A stretch of DNA of 10,693 bases from Candidatus Omnitrophota bacterium. Lineage in GTDB: Bacteria; Omnitrophota; Gorgyraeia; Zapsychrales; Zapsychraceae. Under the pieces are notes generated by a model, which was given only the letters and a program-made list of their open reading frames with translations, had not been told where the DNA came from and did no database searches. Both the position numbers and the translations under genes were made by a program. Shown here in pieces: positions 1-6,126 of this stretch (positions are counted from its first letter, which is position 1; the number at the start of each line of letters is the position of its first letter). The DNA lies in assembly GCA_018399915.1 (NCBI GenBank), contig JAGYNW010000053.1:1-10693 (forward strand), read 5' to 3'.

Positions 1-932
1 ATTTTTCTGAACTTTTGATATCTTTGCTCCAGCATGTCTTCAAGGGACAAACCCTCAATCTCTTTAATGCTCCTTAAAATAACCTTTTTTAACACCGCAG
101 AGGCCACTTCAGGGGCATTATGCACCCCGCCTAAAGGCTCTGGGATGACCTCCTCTACTATCCCGAAAGCGTACAGATCTTCACTGGTAATCTTCAAAGC
201 TTTAGCGGCCTCCGGAGCTTTCGCGCTATTACGCCATAAAATAGAGGCACAACCTTCCGGAGAAATAACGGAATAATACGCATGCTCCAACATCAAAACT
301 TTATCCGCCACTCCGATACCTAAAGCGCCCCCGCTCCCGCCTTCTCCAATAACCACGGCTACAATAGGGACCTTGACCCGTGCCATATCTCTAATGTTTT
401 CCGCGATGGCCTGAGCCTGACCCCGTTCTTCAGCGCCGATACCCGGATAAGCTCCCGGTGTATCAATAAAAATCACAACCGGTAATTTAAACTTTTCAGC
501 CATCTTCATCACCCGCATGGCTTTGCGGTAACCTTCAGGATGCGCGCATCCAAAATTGCGCATAATATTTTCTTTTGTTTCGCGACCTTTTTGTTGTCCA
601 ATGAGCATAACTTTGACCCCATCAATCTCCCCGAAACCAGCAATAATGGCAAGGTCATCAGCAAAAAGCCGGTCTCCATGAAGCTCAACAAAATCACTGC
701 TCATCATATGAATATAATCCAAAGAAAAAGGGCGCTCCGGATGGCGCGCAATCTGAATCCTTTGCCATGTGCTTAAATTCTTATAAACTTTATCCCTCAA
801 CTTGGCCAGATCGGATTCTAAATTTTTTATCGCACTATCATTAATATTGTCACCGGAAAGATCAAACTGTTTCAAAGATTCAATCTTATCTTCAAGCTCC
901 TTTATAGGTTTTTCAAAATCAAGAATACTCAT
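1..932 (-). CDS. accA: Acetyl-CoA carboxylase carboxyltransferase subunit alpha (3' end cut by window edge)
   Basis: The reverse strand reads from ATG at 932 to the left edge as 310 codons with no stop. AccA forms the carboxyltransferase with AccD. It moves the carboxyl group from biotin-AccB to acetyl-CoA, giving malonyl-CoA for fatty acid synthesis in the cytoplasm. Family signatures are visible: a helical N-terminus (residues 1-50), WQRIQIARHPERP (56-68), FVELHGDR (81-88), GQQKGRETKENI (112-123), FGCAHPEGYRKA (127-138), IDTPGAYPGIGAEERGQ (156-172) and GEGGSGGALGIGVAD (196-210). AccA is usually about 315-320 residues, and the last codons here match the normal C-terminus, so only a few residues are missing. 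The start follows the transpeptidase stop by 32 bp. A GAGGGG stretch lies about 14 nt upstream, which is long for a ribosome binding site, but no in-frame alternative fits better. The gene is probably cotranscribed with the two upstream envelope genes. Confidence 0.97.
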   Translation of the reverse strand, partial: MSILDFEKPIKELEDKIESLKQFDLSGDNINDSAIKNLESDLAKLRDKVYKNLSTWQRIQIARHPERPFSLDYIHMMSSDFVELHGDRLFADDLAIIAGFGEIDGVKVMLIGQQKGRETKENIMRNFGCAHPEGYRKAMRVMKMAEKFKLPVVIFIDTPGAYPGIGAEERGQAQAIAENIRDMARVKVPIVAVVIGEGGSGGALGIGVADKVLMLEHAYYSVISPEGCASILWRNSAKAPEAAKALKITSEDLYAFGIVEEVIPEPLGGVHNAPEVASAVLKKVILRSIKEIEGLSLEDMLEQRYQKFRK

Positions 933-964
933 AATATTTTTTAATTCCCCTCTTCTTCATAAAA

Positions 965-1786
965 TTAATCTACCACTTCAACCTTAACGCCTCTGGGAAG
1001 CATAGCATAAAGTTCTTCGACTTCATTATTTCGCATGCGAATACAACCGGCTGTAACCTGTTGCCCAATAGTTTCTGGCTCAATGGTACCATGAATACCG
1101 TATCCGGCAATATCAAAACCCAACCAACGGCTACCTAATACATTTTGGGGACTTTCCGGGGGCACCACGACGCCACGGTTAAACCACACCGGATCGATAA
1201 GTTTGGTCGTAATCGTAAAATTCCCCACAGGGGTACTGTTATTGGAACCTGTGGAAACATTATAAACCTTCAGAACTTCTTCTCCTTTTTTCAACATCAA
1301 AATATTTTGCGATTTGTCCACAAAAACATTGAACGGGGAAGTCCATATTCTTAACTTCTGACCTATACGGATAATATTATTGCTTAAATTATTACTTCTC
1401 TTGATTAGTTCAACCGTAGTCCCATATTTCTTTGCCAGTTCACCGAGAGTATCGCCCTTAACAACTTCATGCATAACCGTATCCTCTGTCAGGGCATTGG
1501 AAAAAATGATCTCAATATTGAGATCGCCCAATTCCTTTTGAACAGACTCAATATTTTCAAAGCTGGGGTAATCTGAGATGATACTGCGCAGGGTCTCCTT
1601 GGCCTGAATCAAATTTCCGTCTTTATATTGAGCTACCGCCTGCCGATAGAGCTCTTGAGCTGTAATTCTATCTTCCGGGACCGCATCATTCCCGCGGACA
1701 GAATTCTTTTTATTCTTTGGAATAAATAAAAAAATAACAATCAGCAGAACTACGCCGGCAATAATCAAATTTCTTTTATTCACCAT
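965..1786 (-). CDS. Membrane-anchored LysM / YkuD-type L,D-transpeptidase
   Basis: A 273-residue protein. Residues 5-22 form one hydrophobic segment after a short basic N-terminus (MVNKRN), so it is an uncleaved anchor or signal with the rest outside the cytoplasmic membrane. Residues 43-92 look helical, like a TPR-type repeat (LYRQAVAQYKDGNLIQAKE). A LysM peptidoglycan-binding domain follows at about 104-148, with the VVKGDTLGELAKKYGTT and IGQKLRIW hallmarks. The YkuD catalytic domain spans about 152-272. It has STPVGNF (184-190), HGT with His232, and AGCIRM with the nucleophile Cys248 and Arg250. The family makes 3-3 peptide cross-links in peptidoglycan or attaches proteins to it. The residue two before the cysteine is Ala rather than the common His, a variant I recall in other members. 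The start is well supported: AGGAG lies 4 nt before ATG. It sits 61 bp after the DUF212 gene and 32 bp before accA. Which cross-link it makes cannot be read from the sequence. Confidence 0.95.
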   Translation of the reverse strand: MVNKRNLIIAGVVLLIVIFLFIPKNKKNSVRGNDAVPEDRITAQELYRQAVAQYKDGNLIQAKETLRSIISDYPSFENIESVQKELGDLNIEIIFSNALTEDTVMHEVVKGDTLGELAKKYGTTVELIKRSNNLSNNIIRIGQKLRIWTSPFNVFVDKSQNILMLKKGEEVLKVYNVSTGSNNSTPVGNFTITTKLIDPVWFNRGVVVPPESPQNVLGSRWLGFDIAGYGIHGTIEPETIGQQVTAGCIRMRNNEVEELYAMLPRGVKVEVVD

Positions 1787-1808
1787 ATCGCTCCTGTCTT
1801 AAATAAGA

Positions 1809-1822
1809 ATTTGAGATCAAAT
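1809..1822. promoter_or_regulatory. Short inverted repeat in the DUF212-transpeptidase gap
   Basis: ATTTGA and TCAAAT are perfect 6-bp arms separated by GA. The element lies in the 61-bp gap, about 23 bp upstream of the transpeptidase start. It could be an operator or processing site, but the gap is very AT-rich and such a repeat can arise by chance. I see no convincing -35/-10 pair in the gap, so the transpeptidase is probably transcribed from upstream. Confidence 0.2.
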
Positions 1823-1847
1823 ATTTTAAAAACTAATAAATATATTT

Positions 1848-2291
1848 TTACCATATATTATATAATAAACAAGATAAAAATATCCCTAATAAAAAACCGA
1901 TGATAACCTGCAAAGGCGTATGCCCGATCAACTCTAATAATTGATTAGATTCAATCTTTCCTTTCCAGTAAATATCATCCAAAATCTTATTAAGGATCCC
2001 GGCTTGTTGCCCCGCGGAACGTCTTACTCCCTGGGCATCAAACATCGTAACGATAGCAAAAACACACGCCAACGCAAAAACAACAGAGTCAAAACCCTCT
2101 TGAAGTCCACAAGTTACAGCCAGAGCGGTTGCGCCGGCCGCATGGCTGGAAGGCATCCCGCCTGTACCGATAAACCATTTAAAATTGAAGCGTTTTTCGC
2201 GGAAATATCCCAAGATAACCTTGATCGCCTGGGTTATCGCCCAGACTGTCAATGTTATAATCAGAATTTTATTATTAAAAAAATCACTCAC
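1848..2291 (-). CDS. Divergent PAP2 family (DUF212, YuiD-like) membrane protein
   Basis: A 147-residue hydrophobic protein matching the family that resembles PAP2 phosphatases (acid phosphatase/vanadium haloperoxidase-related). Three signatures are visible: GTGGMPSSHAA (42-52), DAQGVRRSAGQQA (85-97) and ELIGHTPLQVIIG (120-132). Four membrane segments are likely: about 8-28, 52-64, 68-85 and 126-145. PSSH and the downstream GH resemble the acid-phosphatase motifs of PAP2 enzymes, so a lipid or isoprenoid phosphate substrate is possible. The family's reaction is not established. The start is GTG, chosen because AAGGA lies 7 nt upstream and MSDFFNNKI begins a typical N-terminus. It is the first gene of a likely leftward operon with the transpeptidase and accA. 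Length is normal for the family. Confidence 0.9.
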   Translation of the reverse strand: MSDFFNNKILIITLTVWAITQAIKVILGYFREKRFNFKWFIGTGGMPSSHAAGATALAVTCGLQEGFDSVVFALACVFAIVTMFDAQGVRRSAGQQAGILNKILDDIYWKGKIESNQLLELIGHTPLQVIIGFLLGIFLSCLLYNIW

Positions 2292-2361
2292 AATTTAATC
2301 CTTTATCGGATGGATTTGATGGCAACAGCCTGAAGTACAAAAAGTGGATATTAGAGATTAA

Positions 2362-2390
2362 TTGACTCGCGTACAGATTTATGATAATTT
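2362..2390 (+). promoter_or_regulatory. Candidate sigma70-type promoter for comM
   Basis: TTGACT (2362-2367) and TAATTT (2385-2390) are separated by exactly 17 bp. Transcription would start near 2397 and leave a leader of about 155 nt before the comM ATG. A second forward hexamer, TATAAT at 2398-2403, has no good -35. The 261-bp gap between the divergent genes (2292-2552) holds no other gene that I can see. Confidence 0.4.
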
Positions 2391-2395
2391 ATTAC

Positions 2396-2423
2396 ATTAT
2401 AATGTCCACCGTTAAAAAAGCAA
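2396..2423 (-). promoter_or_regulatory. Candidate promoter for the DUF212 operon
   Basis: On the minus strand a perfect -10, TATAAT (2396-2401), follows a weak -35, TTGCTT (2418-2423), with a 16-bp spacer. This gives a leader of about 100 nt before the GTG start at 2291. The -10 lies inside the 12-bp palindrome ACATTATAATGT (2394-2405), so the same bases offer TATAAT on both strands. The perfect -10 and divergent layout support it, but the -35 is poor. Confidence 0.4.
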
Positions 2424-2466
2424 GGGCTTTTCAACATAGCCCCGGCTTTACCTCCCTTTTTAACGG
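2409..2466 (+). repeat. Nested inverted repeat in the comM leader
   Basis: A perfect 10-bp inverted repeat has CCGTTAAAAA at 2409-2418 and TTTTTAACGG at 2457-2466. Between the arms a second short stem, GGGCT (2424-2428) with AGCCC (2438-2442), has a 9-nt loop. A third complementarity, CGGCTTT (2443-2449) with AAAGCCG (2481-2487), would compete with the outer stem. If transcription starts near 2397 the whole element is in the comM leader, so it could form alternative RNA folds. It matches no riboswitch class I recognise. It could also be a DNA operator. Confidence 0.45.
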
Positions 2467-2552
2467 AGAAAAATACTTTAAAAGCCGACCCGGAAAGAAT
2501 TCCTCCCTCCAATATTCAACCGTCTGATAAAACCTGATAAATTAGATTTATT

Positions 2553-4088
2553 ATGCTGGCAAAAGTTTATAGCTACGCTCTCTCTGGACTGGAGGCCTAT
2601 CCTATTACCATAGAAGTGGATGTCTCCCGCGGGCTTCCTTCAACGATTATCGTGGGTTTACCTGATACCGCAATCAAGGAAAGCAAAGAACGCGTGCGGC
2701 TCGCTATTAAAAACAGCGGGTATAACTTCCCCAAAGGCCGTAAAACCATCAATCTCTCCCCTGCAGATACCAAAAAGGAAGGGCCATCTTTTGACTTGGC
2801 AATTGCGATCGGACTTCTCATCGCTTCTGACCAAATCGATCTTCCCCACATAAAGGAATACATTCTCATCGGCGAACTATCCTTAGATGGGCGGGTCAAA
2901 TCTGTATGCGGAGCTCTCTCCATCGCCCTATCCATGATCAAAAGCCCTTTTTCAAAATTAATTCTTCCAGAAGAAAATGCCTCCGAGGCATGTTTAGCCG
3001 GAGAGACAGAAATTTATCCGATAAAATCTCTCGAATCAGTTCTCTCTCTTTTATGCGATCGCTCGCAGATCAAACCGTATGATGAAAAATATACGAAATC
3101 TTCTTTTTGTGTCAGCTTAGAAGAAAACCTGGATTTCCGCGATGTCCAGGGTCAAAACTATGCGAAAAGAGGATTAGAAATCGCAGCCGCAGGGGGACAC
3201 AATGCATTGTTGATCGGACCACCGGGAAGCGGAAAAAGCATGCTATCCAAACGGATCCCTGGCATCCTGCCGGAGATGACATTTGAAGAAAGACTTGAAA
3301 TAACGCGGATATATTCTTCTTGCGGCCTTTTAGATGCGCGCAAAGGCATCCCTACACAGCGGCCTTTCCGATCCCCTCATCATACGACAAGCGCGGCCGC
3401 GATCGTAGGAGGCGGAAGCCATCCCAAGCCCGGAGAGATCACACTGAGCCATAACGGCATCCTATTCCTTGACGAACTACCAGAATTCAGTCGCATAGTA
3501 TTAGAATCCTTGCGCCAACCACTTGAAGACAATGTCGTCACTATTGCCAGGGCCAAAAAAGCTTTAAAATTTCCAGCGAATTTCATGCTTGTTTGCGCCA
3601 TGAACCCTTGTCCATGCGGATTCTACACAGATAAAAGGAAAAACTGTCAATGCTCCCTTAATCAGATCCAAAAATATATGATGAAAATATCTGGACCTCT
3701 TTTAGACCGTATTGACATCCATTTGGAAGTCCCGGCATTAGCCCCACAGGAAATCCTGGCGGATAAACCGACAGAAGCATCCGCCCAGATAAAAAAACGG
3801 ACGGTAGCTGCCCGTGGCAAACAACAAGAAAGGTTTCATGGAAGCACGATAACAACCAATGCCCGGATGACGAATTCGCAAATCAAGAAATTTTGCAAAA
3901 CAGAAAAAGAAACAGAACAGATATTAAAGTTGGCGATTGAAGAACTGGGACTTTCTGCCCGGGCCTATTACAAAATCCTTAAGATCGCAAGAACGATCGC
4001 AGATCTCGCCGAAGAAGAATGGATCTGCCCAGAACATGTTACCGAGGCTATCCAATATCGATCCCTCGACCGCTCCCGCTGGTGGTGA
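2553..4088 (+). CDS. comM: YifB/ComM family Mg-chelatase-like AAA+ ATPase
   Basis: A 511-residue protein of normal family length. The N-terminal domain (1-165) starts with the typical MLAKVYSYALSGLEAY and carries VGLPDTAIKESKERVR (34-49). The Mg-chelatase-type AAA+ domain (about 190-395) has Walker A GPPGSGKS (222-229), FRSPHHTTS (272-280), Walker B ILFLDEL (303-309) and NPCPCG (351-356). Cys353, Cys355, Cys365 and Cys367 form a likely zinc site. The C-terminal helical domain (about 400-505) ends in the family-typical AIQYRSLDR. In Gram-negative bacteria ComM is a hexameric helicase that promotes branch migration when transformed DNA is integrated. Many non-competent bacteria keep it, so its role here is inferred. 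The start is fixed by the conserved N-terminus, since no strong ribosome binding site precedes it. It converges on pilZ with 12 bp between stop codons and no visible terminator. Confidence 0.95.
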   Translation: MLAKVYSYALSGLEAYPITIEVDVSRGLPSTIIVGLPDTAIKESKERVRLAIKNSGYNFPKGRKTINLSPADTKKEGPSFDLAIAIGLLIASDQIDLPHIKEYILIGELSLDGRVKSVCGALSIALSMIKSPFSKLILPEENASEACLAGETEIYPIKSLESVLSLLCDRSQIKPYDEKYTKSSFCVSLEENLDFRDVQGQNYAKRGLEIAAAGGHNALLIGPPGSGKSMLSKRIPGILPEMTFEERLEITRIYSSCGLLDARKGIPTQRPFRSPHHTTSAAAIVGGGSHPKPGEITLSHNGILFLDELPEFSRIVLESLRQPLEDNVVTIARAKKALKFPANFMLVCAMNPCPCGFYTDKRKNCQCSLNQIQKYMMKISGPLLDRIDIHLEVPALAPQEILADKPTEASAQIKKRTVAARGKQQERFHGSTITTNARMTNSQIKKFCKTEKETEQILKLAIEELGLSARAYYKILKIARTIADLAEEEWICPEHVTEAIQYRSLDRSRWW

Positions 4089-4100
4089 CCCAATAATTTT

Positions 4101-4628
4101 TTATGCGTATAAGGCCTCTGCGTTAACACGCAAAAAATTCCGAACATTCTCCGTAAATGGAAGGAACATCTTATAGTAGATATGATTATCTACAGACTTT
4201 ACTGCAGAAACTCTTTGTACTCTACTTTGAAAGACAAATGGCTTGCCTCTCTTATCTAGAGCTCTATTTTTAAAATCAATAACTACCGTGACCTTACTAT
4301 CAGGTTTAGGTTTTTGCAAAGAAAGGCAGGATAACCCCATGAGATTGAAATCCTTTGTATGGCTAAAAAACTTCTCTTGCGAGGTGGTTATTTGCAAAGG
4401 GATACGCGCGTCTATCCTCCGATAGCTCCTTTTTTCTGAGAACATATTATCTGTCCCGGCTTGCTCCAGACGACTGACAAGCCAATCATTGCCATATTTT
4501 GCGACCCAATCAATGGCGGCTGACGCGAACCCAATCTCCCTTCCGCTCTTTTGACTTTCAATCCATTTATGTTTTCGTATCTCCGCAATAGCTAGCTCAT
4601 CTTTTAAGAATGAATAATTGATTTTCAT
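4101..4628 (-). CDS. PilZ-domain protein with a conserved-looking N-terminal segment
   Basis: A 175-residue soluble protein. The PilZ domain spans about 65-172 and opens with EKRSYRRIDARIPLQI. Its R-x-x-x-R motif (Arg67-Arg71) is the arginine cluster that grips cyclic di-GMP in this family. The second motif, normally [D/N]xSxxG, reads DFNLMG (93-98), with Asn in place of Ser. Binding of cyclic di-GMP is therefore likely but not certain. Residues 1-60 contain KHKWIESQKSGREIGF and AIDWVAKYGNDWL, a Trp-rich helical segment outside PilZ that may be a partner-binding region. The start has a strong ribosome binding site, AAAGGAG, 5 nt before ATG. An insertion sequence begins 21 bp upstream of the start codon and separates the gene from its apparent promoter at 5980-6007. 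The target process (motility, adhesion, polysaccharide) cannot be told from this context. Confidence 0.9.
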   Translation of the reverse strand: MKINYSFLKDELAIAEIRKHKWIESQKSGREIGFASAAIDWVAKYGNDWLVSRLEQAGTDNMFSEKRSYRRIDARIPLQITTSQEKFFSHTKDFNLMGLSCLSLQKPKPDSKVTVVIDFKNRALDKRGKPFVFQSRVQRVSAVKSVDNHIYYKMFLPFTENVRNFLRVNAEALYA

Positions 4629-4640
4629 AAAATCTCCTTT

Positions 4641-4648
4641 TATTTTAA
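4641..4648. repeat. Left copy of the 8-bp target site duplication
   Basis: TATTTTAA directly abuts the left end of the insertion sequence. An identical copy abuts the right end. Eight bp is the usual duplication size for the IS6 family. Confidence 0.92.
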
Positions 4649-4664
4649 GGCTCTTTCGTAATAA
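4649..4664 (+). repeat. Left terminal inverted repeat of the IS
   Basis: Reads GGCTCTTTCGTAATAA. It pairs with the right end at 12 of 16 positions, and its first eight bases include the 5' arm of a local hairpin. Confidence 0.85.
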
Positions 4665-4680
4665 AGAGCTTGTTTATTTT
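4650..4680 (+). terminator. Probable intrinsic terminator inside the IS left end
   Basis: GCTCTTT (4650-4656), loop CGTAAT, and AAAGAGC (4663-4669) form a perfect 7-bp stem, followed on the plus strand by the T-rich tract TTGTTTATTTT. It would stop transcripts entering the IS from the left before they reach the transposase gene. In the opposite direction the stem is followed by CTTAAAATAA, which is a poor terminator tract. Confidence 0.5.
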
Positions 4681-4755
4681 CAGCTCCAGTCGGTGTAGAG
4701 TGTTAAATTAGCCAATTAATTGTACACCCTACTTTTAACCCGAAAGGAGCTCATT

Positions 4756-5862
4756 ATGCCTAAAATTGTTAAAAAGCGTGTTAACTGTCCTTTATGTAAC
4801 AGCGATACTTACGCTTGGGGTCGCGATCCCAAAGATAAAAGGCGCAGACGTTACTGTTGTAAAAATCCTTCATGTCGTAAACAATTTGTGCCAGGACAAC
4901 CTGTCCCAGGAACCAATAAGAAATATCCTAAAGTTAAATGCCCTAAATGTGGCTCTAATATGTACATATTTAAATTCTTGTCAGACGGATATCGATTTCG
5001 TTGTTCACAGCATATTTACAAAGATCATCGTCATTGCAGCCATAAAATTAACATTCCATTACCTGGCAAATCTTTTAACACTGCCAATGACCCTATTGAT
5101 TGCATTAAAACCAATCTCGCTGTTAAATTCTCTTGGTCAAAAATGAACTTTGATAAATCATCAGTCTCTTTGGCGCTATATTTTGCCGTTTTTCAATCAA
5201 TTCCTGCCACTCAAGTCGCTACTATTATGAAAGAACTTTTTAATCTTGATATCTCTCACGATACTGTCACCCGATGGACTCACAAATCAGCAATTAATAT
5301 ACACAAAAATCTTGGTCCTTTATCTGTTCCAAAAGCTCGCGGTCGTCGTAGAACTTTAACCGATGAGTCCGTCTTTTGGGTTCGTGGCAACAAGCGCTGG
5401 CTTTGGATGACTAAAGATTCTCGTTTTGATGCCGAACAATCCTGGTTTATCTCCCCTAAAAGATCTACCGAATATGCCAGATCAACTTTTAACATCGCTT
5501 TTAATACTTCTCCTGCACTTAAAAACGTCCAAGCCTTAACTGATGGCTTATGGTCTTATGGTTCTGCTCTTAACGATCTCGGATTCGATGTTGACAATAA
5601 ACATAAAATCTACAAAGGCTTTTTTGAAAATCCCAACAACAACCGCCGAGAACGCACTTGGTCTACTTTAAAAATTAATGCCCGTAGATTCAGAGGCTTT
5701 AAATCTGATAAAGGCCTTTGGGCTTTTGCTACTCACCATGTTTACTTGCACAATTATTTTAAACCGAACAATCGGCTCAATGGCGCAACCCCAGCTCAAG
5801 CTGCTGGCGCTGAACTGCCAAACTGTCGTTCATTCTGGAAACTTTTTATGCGCTTCCTATAA
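4756..5862 (+). CDS. IS6-like DDE transposase with two N-terminal zinc ribbons
   Basis: A 368-residue protein starting at ATG 4756. I chose this over an in-frame ATG at 4720 because AAAGGAG lies 6 nt upstream and MPKIVKKRVNCPLC begins the zinc ribbon. Two Cys-rich ribbons occupy residues 11-40 (Cys11, Cys14, Cys34/35, Cys40) and 62-94 (Cys62, Cys65, Cys83, Cys94). A helix-turn-helix-like stretch follows at about 152-177 (TQVATIMKELFNLDISHDTV). The DDE catalytic residues are Asp203 in LTDES, Asp263 in LTDGLWSY and Glu299 in NNRRERTW. Asp263 and Glu299 are 35 residues apart, close to the DD(34)E spacing of IS6. NNR.ER..S.LK followed by RRFRGFKS matches the IS6/IS240 C-terminal signature. The gene looks intact, so the element may be active. 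The double zinc ribbon is unlike the short bacterial IS6 transposases (about 230 residues), so a separate lineage is possible. Confidence 0.88.
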   Translation: MPKIVKKRVNCPLCNSDTYAWGRDPKDKRRRRYCCKNPSCRKQFVPGQPVPGTNKKYPKVKCPKCGSNMYIFKFLSDGYRFRCSQHIYKDHRHCSHKINIPLPGKSFNTANDPIDCIKTNLAVKFSWSKMNFDKSSVSLALYFAVFQSIPATQVATIMKELFNLDISHDTVTRWTHKSAINIHKNLGPLSVPKARGRRRTLTDESVFWVRGNKRWLWMTKDSRFDAEQSWFISPKRSTEYARSTFNIAFNTSPALKNVQALTDGLWSYGSALNDLGFDVDNKHKIYKGFFENPNNNRRERTWSTLKINARRFRGFKSDKGLWAFATHHVYLHNYFKPNNRLNGATPAQAAGAELPNCRSFWKLFMRFL

Positions 5863-5944
5863 CAAAGATCAAATTTGCTCTTTGACATCTTATAAACCTT
5901 TTGATACGCTACTTTTACTGCTTAACACTCTTACCTTTTTTCAT

Positions 5945-5960
5945 ATTTTGCGAAAGAACC
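5945..5960 (-). repeat. Right terminal inverted repeat of the IS
   Basis: On the reverse strand it reads GGTTCTTTCGCAAAAT, the partner of the left end. Unlike the left end it does not form a local hairpin. Confidence 0.85.
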
Positions 5961-5968
5961 TATTTTAA
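5961..5968. repeat. Right copy of the 8-bp target site duplication
   Basis: TATTTTAA, identical to 4641-4648. It marks the right junction between the insertion sequence and the original chromosome. Confidence 0.92.
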
Positions 5969-5979
5969 TAATGATGGAA

Positions 5980-6007
5980 ATTATAACAAAAGGAATTCTC
6001 AAATCAA
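5980..6007 (-). promoter_or_regulatory. Extended -10 promoter, probably the original pilZ promoter
   Basis: On the minus strand TTGATT (6002-6007) is followed after 16 bp by a perfect TATAAT (5980-5985), preceded by TG and one base, which is the extended -10 motif. Transcription would start near 5973 and run left. If the IS and one target copy are removed, the start site lies about 25 nt from the pilZ ATG with the AAAGGAG site in between, a normal leader. In the present arrangement transcripts enter the IS antisense to its transposase and must cross 1.3 kb to reach pilZ. Confidence 0.75.
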
Positions 6008-6050
6008 GAAATTAAAAAAAGATTTTAACGTATTTTTTAGCGAAAACTTT

Positions 6051-6074
6051 AAAAAAAGGCATTCCGAAAAAGCC
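6051..6074 (-). terminator. Intrinsic terminator after the giant gene
   Basis: On the minus strand GGC and GCC arms (6072-6074 and 6058-6060) close a short stem with one T-T mismatch and further T-A/T-G pairs, followed directly by seven T. It lies about 53 bp after the stop codon of the giant gene and before the promoter that faces pilZ, so it separates two transcription units of the same direction. The stem is short, hence moderate confidence. Confidence 0.5.
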
Positions 6075-6126
6075 CCGCCAAACTTATCAAAGAAAATCTT
6101 ACCAGCCCAAAAGATCATAACACAAA

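Larger units (their letters stand above)
4649..5960 (+). mobile_element. Complete IS6-like insertion sequence, 1,312 bp
   Basis: The element is bounded by imperfect terminal inverted repeats and the 8-bp direct repeat TATTTTAA (4641-4648 and 5961-5968). The left end reads GGCTCTTTCGTAATAA and the right end, reverse-complemented, GGTTCTTTCGCAAAAT: 12 of 16 positions match and 11 of the first 13. Subterminal AGAGTGTTAA occurs at 4697-4706 and inverted at 5922-5931. The GGYTCT tip and the 8-bp duplication agree with IS6. It carries one intact transposase gene. The clean duplication and intact gene suggest a fairly recent insertion, while the diverged terminal repeats could be native to the element. 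It is longer than most IS6 members because the transposase has an extra zinc-ribbon N-terminus. Confidence 0.92.

Noticed and set aside
1941..2333. Plus-strand 130-residue open frame opposite the DUF212 gene
   Set aside because: It is a shadow of the well-supported DUF212 gene. It resembles no protein family I know, while the opposite frame carries three clear family motifs.
4640..4660. Hybrid promoter formed at the left IS junction that could drive pilZ
   Set aside because: A TAAAAT hexamer occurs on the minus strand at the junction, but there is no -35 at a usable distance. Initiation from it would begin inside or after the pilZ ribosome binding site.
4720..4755. Longer transposase start at ATG 4720 (12 extra residues, MYTLLLTRKELI)
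   Set aside because: The ATG at 4756 has AAAGGAG 6 nt upstream, and the upstream ATG has no ribosome binding site. The extra residues would be encoded by the leader that contains that site.
5863..5884. Hairpin CAAAGA / TCTTTG right after the transposase stop
   Set aside because: The stem has six mostly A-T pairs with a 10-nt loop and no T tract after it, so it is too weak to call a terminator.
4729..5917. Direct 9-mer CTACTTTTA near both IS ends (4729-4737 and 5909-5917)
   Set aside because: It is short and AT-rich, and lies in direct rather than inverted orientation at different distances from the ends, so chance is likely.
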